Of a DNA stretch of 64,000 nucleotides, positions 33,666 to 44,936 are shown piece after piece. The notes beneath the pieces are model-generated. The model was given only the letters and a program-made list of their open reading frames with translations, did no database searches and was not told the origin of the DNA. The position numbers and the translations under genes were made by a program. This stretch comes from Zygnema cylindricum (Eukaryota; Streptophyta; Zygnematophyceae; Zygnematales; Zygnemataceae), in NCBI GenBank assembly GCA_037447655.1, contig JBBHKE010001893.1:26314-90313 (forward strand), written 5' to 3'. Each line of letters begins with the position of its first letter. The first letter of the stretch is position 1.

Positions 33666-34166
33666 CACCGTGAATCGCTATTAGCGTAATGAAACAATTA
33701 GCGTTATTTACGCTAATTGGGAATGTCGTTTTTTTTGGAAATAATTTTATTCTAATTTTTCGTATACTCTAATTTGTAAACTGCTTTGTAAAAAATTCCG
33801 GTGCAGAATATCTCCATGCTAAAATATGTGCATGTACGAAATTGTTCAAATCGTACGCCGTCGCGTTTTTTTGACATCCGCGAATGCCGGAAAATATTTA
33901 CGCAATTACATGTTAGCGCGACTACGGGACAGCGTGAATATCTTTTCTGTACTTTTCTACTTAAAAAAGTACAAAAAAGTACGTCTCTGACAGACCGTAC
34001 ACCACACTATTTATAATGGCACTATATTAGAGTCATGAATCCTATTTAATGGGCTACCTCAAATAACGTGTAGAAACATTTAGAATGTTTAATTCTATTT
34101 GAGAATTTGCCGAAAAAAACAGGGTACCTCAATTAGCGTCCAACACGCTAATAGCGATTCACGGTG
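33666..34166. mobile_element. MITE 1, mariner-like (TA target), about 501 bp
   Basis: Terminal inverted repeats CACCGTGAATCGCTATTAGC (left, 33666) and GCTAATAGCGATTCACGGTG (right, ending 34166). Flanks are TG on the left and TA on the right, consistent with a decayed TA duplication. There is no transposase. The interior is AT-rich with several TTAGCG(T/C) subterminal repeats. Confidence 0.75.
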
Positions 34167-35057
34167 TAGTAGCAGGTTTTTTTCAGACATTTTTTTTCTT
34201 GTGTTCGTTCTAGCTTTCTCGTGTCCACGATCGCGCGATGTGGCGACGCAAAAATTTGGGAGACCACATCCGACATTTCGTTGTGGTCGTCTTCCACGTG
34301 TTGAATTTTCAATGGTCAGTTATCTAAGGAACATTTTTTTTGTTGAGGATGAAACCTGCCCGCGGGTTCTTTAACTTTTTGCGGCCTAACGAAGGGCTCT
34401 CCGTCGCAATGGACATTTGCCCTTAAGGTCAACCGTCTACTTTTAATTTTGCCGGTAAGTTTTACTCTGTCCTAGTTTTCGGCATGCAAACGAACTCCTG
34501 GACAGTCAGTCCTACGGTACTCCGGTCCGTCCGCGCCGTCTTACTTCATAGCCGTACACGTGTCATCCTGTCGAGTACGGCCACATCAACCGTCTTCGAT
34601 TCTGACGACAGGAGGAATAATTCGGCAGCCGACAAAGGTATATTCATGCCCGTACTGAAGTTTCGTGAACTGGGGGTTGTGATCGGACGGAGTTGGGAAG
34701 CTCCAGACCTGGGAAGGGCGAAGGAGCTGCGTCGATTCTTTGTCAGCAGCTACAGTACTTCTGAACGTCCTTGATTGGTAAATGCGAGCATCACGTGATT
34801 GCCTTACCACGTGACCACGTGATTAGAGGGTGATATCATCGATCCAAAGAGACAAAAACGATACGGCAAATCCTGCGACGAGTAGTCTGCACGACATCTG
34901 CAGTGACGTGTGAACTGTAGCCATTTCCCGCCTGTTGAGCGGTCTCTGTACTTTCGTGCTCAATTCAGATTGATGTCAGCGAAAATGCGGGCCGTCCGAT
35001 TCGATTGGATGGTCCAGATGATGCTTAAAAGATGCTTATGTGTCTAATGACGTAGGG
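34167..35057. other. Unannotated interval
   Basis: No gene recognised. 34386-34415 (AACGAAGGGCTCTCCGTCGC) repeats a block at 16697-16720 (AACGAAGGGCTCCTCGTTAC), suggesting a dispersed small repeat. A 96-codon frame at 34484-34774 matches no family I know. Confidence 0.4.
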
Positions 35058-35943
35058 TACGTCCCCATGTGCATAAGTAAGGGTTTTTTCCTGTCGTTTT
35101 CCTGTAAATCTTAGTGCCGTACTGCTTAAGTTGCAACCGTACGAAGGAATCGCAAATTTTAAGAGTACAATTTGCATCACCTTCGAACTTAAGATGTACA
35201 AAAATTTGTCGTTTTGTGTTTTTCAACCCACGGCCACGACAAAAAACGTCATCTTCAAACGTATCTCTAAATCGGCGATGTGTTTTATAACTAGGTATTT
35301 TTGATAAAACAAATAGAAGCACATGTTCGCAGGTGCCGTAATTTTCAAAAAAAATCAAACGATTTCCAGCGACAAAGAAAATTACAGAATTCGCTATGTT
35401 CTGTCCGTTTGCGTCGAGTACGACGACAAAAAGTACACAATTTGTTGTGTTTTGTCAGTTTTCGCACAATACGGATTTTGTTTTTGCAGGGTTCTTGAAA
35501 TTCCGATGCCATTTCACGTCGAGCGGACAGGAGACGCAAAGGCAAAGCACATCTTCTTCAAACCAGGAACGGCATTGGCTGTAAGGCGGTACGTCTACAA
35601 TGTCACGGTAAAATATGCGACGTCACAAGCAGTTCCAAAAAACTAGTGTTGGGTATCGAGGACCCATTGCCGATATTCGATATATATCGAATTTCAAATT
35701 ATCGTGATATATCGCCGATATATCGCCGATATATCGTATCGACAATATATCTAAGCTTGAAAATGACGTGACAGTGGGTCGAAAAACCGCAAGACGACAA
35801 AATTTCGTACATCCTAAGTTCAAGAATGACGCAAATTGTACTTTACAAATTTGCGATTTCTTCGTACGGTCGCAACTTTGGCAGTACGGCGCTAAGTTAT
35901 AAAGGAAAACGACAGAAAAAAACCCGAACTTAGCCACATGGGG
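35058..35943. mobile_element. Element with long inverted repeats (about 170 bp arms)
   Basis: 35058-35230 and 35774-35943 are inverted copies of each other, about 85% alike by eye. They start CCCCATGTGCATAAGTAAGG and end with the reverse of CCCCATGTGGCTAAGTTCGG. About 540 bp lies between, including a hAT-type terminus at 35644. No transposase. It may be a foldback or long-TIR MITE. I could not identify a target duplication. Confidence 0.6.
35644..35760. mobile_element. Single terminus of a hAT-type MITE
   Basis: TAGTGTTGGGTATCGAGGACC at 35644 followed by GATATATCG-rich subterminal repeats is the same terminus as MITE 3 at 38266-39101. The matching right end is not found nearby, so this copy is truncated or rearranged within the inverted-repeat element. 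Confidence 0.65.
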
Positions 35944-37498
35944 CCGCAGCCTAATGTGTTCTCTCGAAATTGGAACTTAAGTTTGTGACAATTGTATACG
36001 TCGGCAACGCCCGTGACGGCTGTCACCGTGTACAATTTGTGATGGCCCACCGGATTGTTAAAAAATTGTTTGTGACGTCGCAAAAAATTTCATGACATTT
36101 TGTACACGCCATACCTTTTCAAGTACCAACCCTTTGTCCATGGAGGCTGTCCATGGATGAAGAAGTGACGTTTCCCCTGCTTTCCCTGCCTTCCATGTAC
36201 GGTTGCCACTTTGGAAGTTTCTTCGCGCTTTGAATCTCCATTTGACTCCCTTCCCCAAAAATTTGCACGTTGCAGAATGAGGTAAGATGCTAAGGAAGCT
36301 GTCTAGGAGATCTACATGCTGAAGTGGACACGGGACTGAATACTGATTTTAAAATAGAGCTGAATATTGAATCGAACACAAGAAAGTATTGAATTGAAAA
36401 ATAAAATGAATATTATTCTTTTATCGAACTGCTTACTTATTAGGAAACTGAACTAGATATTGAACTAAGTACTGAATCAAATACTTAACTAGGTATTGAA
36501 CTGAAAGCTAAACTAATAAACCGAACAAAACATTTAACTGAAAACCTAACCAACTATTATAGTGGATATTGAACTGAAACTATATTACATACTCAATTGG
36601 AAATGTACTGAAATACCTGATCTACTAGATACTGAACTAAGGACTAAATCAAATACTACACTAATTCAAATGCTACTGTAGGTATTGAACTGAAAGCTGA
36701 AATAGTAAACTGAGCAAAATGTATTCTTGAAAACCAAACAAAATATTACAATGGATACTGAACTGAAAACTATATTGCACACTCAATCGGAAATACCGAA
36801 ATATACTGAAATAACTGATGTACTAGATACTGAACTAAGGACTGAATCAAATACTAAACTCGATGTTGAAGCGAAAGCTGAACTCGTAAACTGAACAAAA
36901 TAGTTAACAGAAAACCTAACCAAATATTACACTGGATATTGAACTGAAAACTATATTACATACTCAATAGGAAATATACTGAAATAACTGATCTACTAGA
37001 TACTGAACTAAATACTGAATCAAATACTACACTAATTACTGAAAGCTGAACTAGAAAATTGATCAAAAATTTTAACTGAAAACCTAACCAAATATTACAG
37101 TGGATGCTGAACTGAAAACTACATTACATACTCGAAAAGAATATACAGAAATAACTGATACTAGAACTAAGTACTGAATCAAATACTACACTAATTCTTG
37201 AAAGCTGAACTAGAAAACTGAACCAAATTTTCAACAGAAAACCTAACCAAATATTACAGTGGATACTGAACTGAAAAGTACATTGCATACTCAATTGGAA
37301 AAATACAGAAATAACTGATCTACTAGATACTGAACTAAGGACTGAATCGAATACTAAACAAGGTATTGAACTGAAAGCTAAATTTGTAAACTGAACAAAA
37401 TAGTTAACAGAAAACCTAGCCAAATATTACAATGGATACTGAACTGAATATTATATTGCATACTCAATTGGAAATATACTAAAATAACTGATTTACTA

Positions 37499-38098
37499 CA
37501 CCGCGAATCGTAATTAGAGTAATGAAAAAATTAGAGTAAAAAAACCAAAAAAATAATTAGAGTAATGAACGCTAATTTATGTGATAGAGCTTTTTCAACT
37601 ATGAAGTTTACTCTAATTCATTTAAGTATTCTATATTGGGTTATGTCGGCGATAATTATGTGCACGATAATTATGAGCACTAAATTATGTAGACGTACAA
37701 AATCTGTCAGTCCGTATAGTATTGACGTCATTATGACGCTAATACTATTTGTCGCACTGAATGTCAGTTAATGTTCACACTAACAACGATGTTGTCGACG
37801 GACGAAAGTTATGCGAACGATTTTTTTTTGATGTGGTCGATTTTTTTGTTTAGTGCGATTTCACATACAAGCGCGATTGAATTAAATCATTATTTGTACC
37901 TTTTTACTTATAAAAGCACACTTTTGCACGGTTAGACGTCGTGCGTACTCCACACTATTTTTAGAATGTTTTACGCTAATTAAACCTCACCTAAATTAGA
38001 ATAATGAAAAAATTAGAATCGATTACTCTATTTGATGTGATAGAGTCGAAATTTTGAAACCGAATTAGAGTAATTTACTCTAATTACGATTCGCGTTG
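37499..38098. mobile_element. MITE 2, mariner-like, TA duplication, 600 bp
   Basis: Terminal inverted repeats CACCGCGAATCGTAATTAGA and TCTAATTACGATTCGCGTTG with TA on both sides (37497-37498, 38099-38100). The neighbouring minisatellite units supply the empty site (CTGATCTAC-TA-GATACTGAAC), which fixes the boundaries. Same TIR family as MITE 1. Confidence 0.85.
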
Positions 38099-38265
38099 TA
38101 GATAATGAACTAAGTACTGAATCAAATAATACACTAATTACTGAACTGCAAGCTGAACTCGTAAACTGAAGAAAACAATTATCAAGAACCCTAACCAAAT
38201 ATTACAATGGATACTGAACTGAACACTATATTATATATACTCAATTAGAGTTATATTGAAATGAA

Positions 38266-39101
38266 TAGTGTTGGGTATCGGGTAAATTCATATCGCGATA
38301 ATCTCGATATTCGATATATTGAATATCGATCGAGCAGAATCCTCGATATATCGTACCGAGACCAACATAAATCATCGCGATATATATCGCGATATATAGT
38401 ATTTTTTAAATTTAATATTTCATATTTTTATATAACATGTTATCTTAGCGAAAAAGACAAATTGTCTGATGCGCCACGTACGACGTGATTTTCGTTCCGT
38501 GACTTAAAGGTAGACGCCGTAAAATGTAACCGACAAAAAAGTATTAATTATGTGATTCATATAATTAGTTATTTAGGATATGGTTACATCAACAGGTCTC
38601 TGTAATAGTACAGACAGCAAAATTTCTGTATGACAGAGGCCTCGGTTGTTTTCCGTATCGTGTGTAAATAAGTTTTAACGTACTTGTTCTGATTTGAGTG
38701 CTCCACGTAAGGTGACGATCAAATCTCAAAATCGTCAAAGATTTGTAAACCGACCATTTTCGATTGGAAATCCGTACTTGCGTATTCCGTACATGTACTT
38801 CGTAAGTGTACTGCGTCAATGTACCTCAAAGATCTCCTTCACTATGCTGACTTTTAAGAAAAAACCGTATTTCTTTTCGGCAAAGATTTTACGGTCACCT
38901 TGTCCGAAATCACGTGACTTTGGAGACCTGTGAAAACTTTCATTTTTTTTTTTAATGCTTCGATATATCGTCGATACGATATATCGGCGATATATCGCGA
39001 TATTTTGATTTTCAATATATCGAAGCGATATATCGATTATCGGGTACCTAAAATTCGATATATATCGAATATTGGCAAATGGTCCTTGATACCCAACACT
39101 A
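38266..39101. mobile_element. MITE 3, hAT-type, 8-bp target duplication GAAATGAA, 836 bp
   Basis: TIRs TAGTGTTGGGTATC and GATACCCAACACTA with perfect 8-bp duplications GAAATGAA at 38258-38265 and 39102-39109. Subterminal regions are full of GATATATCG/CGATATATCG, likely transposase-binding repeats. There is no transposase. It sits in the minisatellite. Confidence 0.92.
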
Positions 39102-39420
39102 GAAATGAAGACTGAAGTGGTATTTGAAGTAAATATTTAACATAATACCAAATTGAATTAAATACAAAATAGAATAATGTACTGAATTTTTAACTAAATG
39201 AACAACTCATTCATATACAAGATACTCAATTGGAACAAATACTGGAACAAATAGTGCATATCTGAATTTAATACTTTAACTTCATACCAAGTGAATATTA
39301 ATTTGGAAACTTAACAAGATATTGAACTAAGTATTGAAGCGATATTCTACTTGGATATTGAGCTGAAAACTAAAATGGTAACTCAACTAAATATTTAATA
39401 CAATACCAAACTGAATTAAA

Positions 39421-40007
39421 TTATTGGCGAAGCATCGTTCTGAATTTTTCACTTTCTGTAAAGAGCAAATCATAAATTAAAATCAAATAAACCATTGTAT
39501 GGCAAGTGCACAGTATTAAATGTGGATGTTTACAAAGGGCAAATAACATTGTTTTACAGATGCAAAGTATTTAGAGTGGATGTATAGGTTTGGCAAATAA
39601 TAGCCTAATAATAGTAATTGTTGTGATATAATTTGGACTTCAGGTGAGTTTCAAACAACAGTGAATGTTTGTGATGTTTAAGATTATTTTTCGACTTCTA
39701 CAAAGTTATTTTTTAGGATCTGTCTCTGAAAAATGTACCGAATTTTAAAAAAAAAGGCGTTGCACCATTTGTGTGGCCGAAGTTTGAATTTGTTCAGAAA
39801 GAGTCTTTTTGGACAGGAAGCTGCCATTGAAGATGGAATAGAAGCGGCCAGTAAAGGTACCATTGGAACCGCATTCGACGCTTTCGTGGACCTCACCATA
39901 AGCATCCATGCTTAGAACTCGCGGACTAGAGTGGGAGCATGTTAAGGCTCCAAATGGGGGGCTACTTGGAAACAACTGAATATGTATCTGTATCTACTAC
40001 AACTATG
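39421..40007. other. Unannotated interval before the hAT gene
   Basis: AT-rich with no recognised protein. A 17-bp tandem repeat (CAACTATGAATACAATG, about 40001-40034) marks the start of the BED-finger coding remnant. The first hAT exon or 5' TIR could lie here but I see neither. Confidence 0.4.
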
Positions 40008-40826
40008 AATACAATGCAACTATGAATACAATGGTCAGGCAACTAGGATTAGAAACCACCTACTTGGGAATGTGAAGAGTGGAGGAATTAGAGCTTGCCA
40101 TTTACTTTCGGAAGAAGTGAAAGAGAAGTTTATTGCATCAGAAACTGAGAGAACTTCTCATGGCTCTCAGAAACGTGTCATATCTGATTTGGGTGATCTC
40201 ACCGAGTGTCTTGGTGGATCTAGTCAGAGCAGTAAGGTACAAGGTGTTCAAACAATAATAAAGAAATAATTTCATAGGTATAACAAGACAGAGGTAGATG
40301 TATCATGGGCCAAGGCTTTCTTTGCCAACGACTAGCCGTTCCGACTATTAGATGACCCCTATTTTAAGGCAACTGTGAAGAAGACCGAGGCGATAAGGGA
40401 TTCTTACAAGTTGCCTCACCAGAATGCTATGAGAACTCGTTTCTTGGCAGAAACGAAAGCAACGGTAAAACAAGACTCAGCGAGGGACATCAAGACACTA
40501 GAATCCACCGGTGCCTCGATCACATCAGATGGATGGACAACAGTTGATGACAGGCCTCTCCATAACATTCTAGTTATCACCCCCAAGGGTGACATGAATC
40601 TCACGACGAAAGACACTAGTGGGCAAATTAAGGATCTTGATTACGTTTGTAAGGTGTTAGAGAAGGGAGTTTTTGCAGTAGGGGTCAAGAATGTGGTGCA
40701 AGTTGTGACGGATTCTGCCCTTGTGAACAAGGCTGTAGACTTTGTGCTCGTGAGTAAATACCTTTCGATCACCTAAATGCCATGCGTTGCCCACATATTG
40801 GACTTACTGTTGGAGGATAAGGGCAT

Positions 40827-41821
40827 TGAAATTTTGTGTCCTCCATTGGACCACAGAATACAAAATGCCTCTATATAGTTTTCACTTACCCACTTCAAGC
40901 CACAACCAATACTGCCCAAGAAGGAAAACTGACAGTTTGACTGCACCCTTGTGCCGCGTGGACTCCCCTGATTCCGTAGGAAAAAGAATCACTGAAAACG
41001 GCCAACCAGCCGATAAGCTATGAGCCGGCAAAAACTGCCTATTTATACAAAGCTCTCTTATAGAGAGGTGACTACCTACCAAATTTTCCTAAGTCCTAAA
41101 CCTCTCTCTCAACCCCTATCTACTGAAGTACGAACGAATCATATAAATGTAAAGTACAAAAAGGTACTATGGTCAATGTTCTTTCTGTACGGCCGGTGTA
41201 CGACAATGCTACTGAGTGGACGCTTGTCACTTTTCCACTTGTTTGTATATTCTTCGAAATTCTCGCGACCGAATGTCATCATTCCACGCGGCGCCAGGTC
41301 ATGCCACGTCCATAAAAGCCAAAGTGACCATCCCGCGATCTCGGCGATGATATGCGCCGTCGGATCAAATTTGATATTAAATGTCGACCGTTGAAACAAA
41401 TGTCCGATCCATGTGCGAAATGACGTCCGCACTAAACCTTAACAAATTCTATGTTCATTCATCCATATTTCAGTTAAATGGTTTCAGTATTATACAATAG
41501 TACATATACTTATTAAATCCAATATCTCGTAACGTACCTTTACGACATACTGGTTAGAGCTAACGGCTGCACCGCGCTCTGCTGGTCGGAGGTTCGAGTC
41601 CTCCCGGACTCAACCTTTTGTTGATAGTGACTTAAGTCATTCTTTAGTCCTTCCTATATAGTTGAGGAAGCCATGGCTCTATCGGTCTCTCTCTCATTCA
41701 GTGACTACAACAAGTATGGGGGCAAAAGAGAGGAGATGGAGGCAGGCTTTTCTGCATTTTCTTTATCTGTTTCTGCTAATATTTTAGACGTATAAAACAC
41801 CAAAAACTACTTATTTCAACA
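40827..41821 (-). repeat. 3' LTR of element E
   Basis: Plus-coordinate ends TGAAATTTTG and ATTTCAACA, 995 bp. It carries the tRNA-like module at 41545-41618, a GTAC-rich inverted repeat near 41150-41205 and the GGACTCCCCTGATTCC hairpin near 40960. Confidence 0.92.
41545..41618 (+). ncRNA. Antisense tRNA-like module (E type)
   Basis: ACTGGTTAGAGC (about 41550-41560) resembles a D-arm. AGAGC pairs with GCTCT across a loop. GGAGG-TTCGAGT-CCTCC (41588-41604) is a perfect 5-bp T-arm with a canonical 7-nt loop and B-box GGTTCGAGTCC. TTTT follows at 41615. The acceptor partner of CGGACTC is missing, so it is not a functional tRNA gene. It is antisense to the element. Confidence 0.5.
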
Positions 41822-41856
41822 CTCCCTTTATTATCTAATCTAATTTGACTTTTCTT

Positions 41857-42590
41857 TTAATCCACATTTTTCCCGACAATATTTAAACTTTGGGAGGGCA
41901 CAGGTTTGGTCATCATGTGAGCCACCATTTCTTCATCGAATTTATACACAAGATTTACAATTTTGTTTTCAACTTTTTCCCTCACGAAGCTCAATGTTAT
42001 GTCCATATGCTTAGCCTTGAAATGATCTTTTGGATTGGCTGCGATGGCAATGGCATCGTGTTTATCACAAAAAACTTTATGCACTCCCTCCTTCATATCC
42101 CTCAATTGTTGCAACAAAGATTTGACCCACATAAACTCTTTCACAGCCGAACAAGAGGCCATATACTCAGCCTCCACAGTAGACTGAGCAACCACCTTAT
42201 GTTGCTTACTGCTCCAACAACAATCACCTTCCCCCACATACAACACATACCCAGAAGTGCATCTTCTCATAGGTGCATCCCCATAACTAGCATCACTCCA
42301 AGTAGTGATATCAGTGTGCTCACCTCCTAAATGTAACCATAACTTTATAGTTCCTACAAGATATCTCATCACTCTCTTGGCTGCCTCCCAATCTCTCTTC
42401 TTAAGATCATTAAGACTCTTACTGAGGACTCCTACTGCTGCCGCTATGTTCGGTCTGGTACAATTTATAAGTAGATCAAACTTTTTACGACCTGTCTATA
42501 AAGAATAGACTTCATAAACTCTCTCTCCTCTAGACTCATCTGATCATCTAAAATCATCATTCCTCCTTCTACACTCCCATTGCAACTCTG
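41857..42590 (-). pseudogene. Element E RNase H and RT C-terminus
   Basis: A 171-codon open frame (42372-41857) covers copia RNase H: GGEHTDITTWSDASYGDAPM, STVEAEYMASCSAVKE, KHMDITLSFVREKVENK and a C-terminal MTKPVP. Upstream (42373-42590) the RT end is readable but carries stops. It is cut at 42590 by element F, whose target copy CCCAT is 42586-42590. Confidence 0.88.
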
Positions 42591-43572
42591 AGACCTCAAT
42601 AGGTACTCGGAGTAGGCAGCTTGCTAGAAGCCTCTATGATAACCTCAGTTCTTTGAGCTCTGTCTCAATATTGCTGACACCCTGAAAGAATACAGACTGA
42701 CGAGACTGCACCCTTTGGAAGGGCTGACTCCCCTGAGTCTGCCACAAAAAAACTCCTTGAATTTGCTCCCTGAGCAGTTAATTATCAATGGTCAAAGATG
42801 ACCTTTTTATACAAAAGCTCTCTGAGAGAGAGGCGGCTATCACTAATTTTCTAAGTCCTAAACCCCTCTCTAAACCCTCTCCTACTGAAGTAACGGAACC
42901 AATCAATTGAGTGTACAGTACAGAAAGGTACTTGGTCCGAAGTACTTTCTGTACGGCCATTGTACGATATGGCCAAAAAGACGACGCCAACAATATCCGG
43001 CTCGCCATAATATGTCCCGGAGATGCCGTCATCCAATATCATGCTGCCACGTGTCACCCGTTGTGGTTGTGACCGAAAACCGCCAAATCGACCATTCCGC
43101 GATGCTGGCTTCTTTCTCCGTCGTTAGATTAATGTCGGCCTTATTTTATAGCCGTTAAAAATACAAGTAGTACATTTCCGGTGTAATTCTATTTTTAACT
43201 GTCTTTGTGTGATTGCGGTCCGTTTGTCAGTAAATCGAACTTCTCCTTTTTGTCATCTTTAAGTAGCTATCGTACCCTATATACTTCAACACTGGTCTTA
43301 GACTACAAGGTAAGACTAACGGCTACTTTGACGGATGGTAGGTACCAGGATCAAATCCTGGGTCCGTCAATCCTTTTGGTAAGTTTACCAAGGATCTGCC
43401 TTCTGACTCTAGAAGGAGCATAGGCAGCCATGGCTCTAGCTTCCTTTCCAGCCTTCAGTGACTACGACAAGTATGGGGGCTAGAGAGAGAAGCTAGAAGC
43501 AGGCTGCCTCTGCTTTTTCCAGCTCTTATTTAAATCTCTTAACTAACCTAGAAAATACCTTTTATTTCAACA
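42591..43572 (-). repeat. 3' LTR of element F
   Basis: Ends TGCAACTCTG and ATTTCAACA in plus coordinates, 982 bp. It has the tRNA-like module at 43328-43376: TTGACGGAT pairs with GTCCGTCAA around CCAGGATCAAATCCTGG, then TTTT. A strong palindrome CCGTACAGAAAGG/CTTTCTGTACGG-type lies at about 42915-42955. Confidence 0.92.
43300..43376 (+). ncRNA. Antisense tRNA-like B-box minihelix (F type)
   Basis: Stem 43328-43336 with 43362-43370 encloses the same T-arm-like hairpin as in element A. TTTT follows at 43373. The second copy is in the 5' LTR at about 47980-48037. Confidence 0.5.
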
Positions 43573-43936
43573 AATGCAACCATAACTCTCTAGTTCCCAC
43601 CAGATATCGCATGACTCTCTTAGCTGCCTCCTAGTCTCTCTTCCTATGATCATTAAGACTCCTTTTGAGTACTCCAACTGCTGTCGCTATGTCCGACCTG
43701 GTACAATTCATAAAATAGATCAAACTTCTTACGACTTGTCTATAAGGGATAAACATCATAAACTCTCTCTCCTCTGGACTCATCTGAGCATCTAAGATCA
43801 TCACTCTTCATTCTACACTCCCATCATTTACTTTTTTTAAGTCCATAGGAGTGGTACAAATGTTAGACTTTTCCATCTGGAATTTCTCCAGCATATTACC
43901 TATTGCTTCTTTGTGAGTGAGTCTAATGATTATTTT
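43573..43936 (-). pseudogene. Element F RNase H start and RT C-terminus fragment
   Basis: Close relative of 42330-42590, encoding the reverse of AAKRVMRYLVGT-type text, RPDIATAVGVL-like and EEREFMM-like motifs. The coding sequence is joined directly to the 3' LTR with no RNase H end or purine tract, so a deletion removed them. Element H starts at 43937. Confidence 0.75.
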
Positions 43937-44936
43937 TGTTGTTTTTAAAAGCTTTGTCTTTAGTATATAGAGTTGTGGGGGAAGCCTAAGTACTTAGAAT
44001 ATTTTTGGTGTAGTTTGAAATTTAATACTTACCTTAAATAGTGCGACAGTAGAATGTTTTCTCAAAGAGTATTAGTACGGTTACATATACACGAGTTGGC
44101 TTTTTAGACAGTGCAGGAAATGCGAAATGGACATGGCCACATGTCATCTATTAGACGACTGAATTCGTCGGATCTGGCAGACAGAAATTAAACCAGACAT
44201 CTGGGAACACTGATACCAAATGACAAAATATCAGACGTTGATTCGTATCAGATTAACGACGAGAATTATGAGGGGGACCACAGATGACGAGGAGCTTCGT
44301 AAGCGTCCCAGATAGTCGTACAAGTATACCACAGCAGGTTGGAAGTATTTGAGGCTGCTAACTAAGCAAACAACATTATGTGTACGACATCAGATTGTAA
44401 ATACCTGAAGAGATTGTTTTTGTAGTGTAGCACTTTAGGAAATAGTGTTTCACTATTCACTTTTAGGCTAGATGAATTTAGGTTTTTGGAAGTACAATAG
44501 TGTACCTTGTCGTACTATCGTACAGTACTACTATTCTGGGTACTGACATCTGATTGGCTAATATGTAATAAATGCTCTCTCAGAGTATAAAGATTAGGAC
44601 TTATAAATATTCTTATATCCAGTTTTGAGATAAGGAAACTAAAAGGCAATTTTTGGGAAACTTGCAGGTCCTGTATCTTATGGTCTACTGGGTCAATTTG
44701 GCTGTAACTTTGGGAGTTAATAGTATGTATATTGAGGTTCTTATGTGCCGAGTTTTGTGTTAATTGGATTTGTGATTCAGGATCTATAGTGTGGTAAATT
44801 TCAATAAAACTGTGAAGTGTTAGATTGGTGATTTACACTGTTTTGTGAGGAATTCTTCAAAAGCTTCTGCTTAAGCTATGTCTACTTCTACAACTACTAC
44901 TGCAGCTCCACCTGCACCAATTTTCATAGAACAACA
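43937..44936 (+). repeat. 5' LTR of element H
   Basis: About 1000 bp from TG after ATTTT to CA before GGTTATGGGC. The start (ACTTAGAATATTTT, TACTTACCT(T/C)AAATAGTG) and the end (GCTTCTGCTT...ATGTCTACTTC) match element D. The gag ATG at 44878 is inside it, 59 bases before the end. I did not find the B-box module of the other LTRs here. Confidence 0.75.

Larger units (their letters stand above)
36330..39420. repeat. Minisatellite, period about 170 bp, built of short ACTGAAC-type units
   Basis: The phrase CTGATCTACTAGATACTGAAC recurs near 36619, 36818, 36990, 37159 (shortened), 37318 and 37490, with spacings from 159 to 199 bp. Within each unit, degenerate words such as ATACTGAACTAA, AAAACCTAACCAAATATTAC and ATACTCAATTGGAAATATAC repeat. 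The array is split by MITE 2 and MITE 3 and fades out after 39110. It has no coding potential. Confidence 0.85.

Noticed and set aside
35044-35358. 104-codon ORF and its near-copy around 35623-35937 as paralogous genes
   Set aside because: Both frames are generated by the two arms of an inverted repeat and by chance; no start context or domain.
36330-39420. CRISPR-like or telomeric array
   Set aside because: Repeats are long, degenerate and without unique spacers; this is eukaryotic DNA, and the units are not telomere-like.
41551-41612. Functional tRNA gene
   Set aside because: B box and T-arm are good, but the acceptor stem partner is absent, the arm sequences vary between LTR copies, and the unit is always inside LTRs.
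42591-43572. Solo LTR
   Set aside because: The CCAT-type flank CCCAT on its left is matched not on its right side but at 48229-48233, so it is the 3' LTR of element F.
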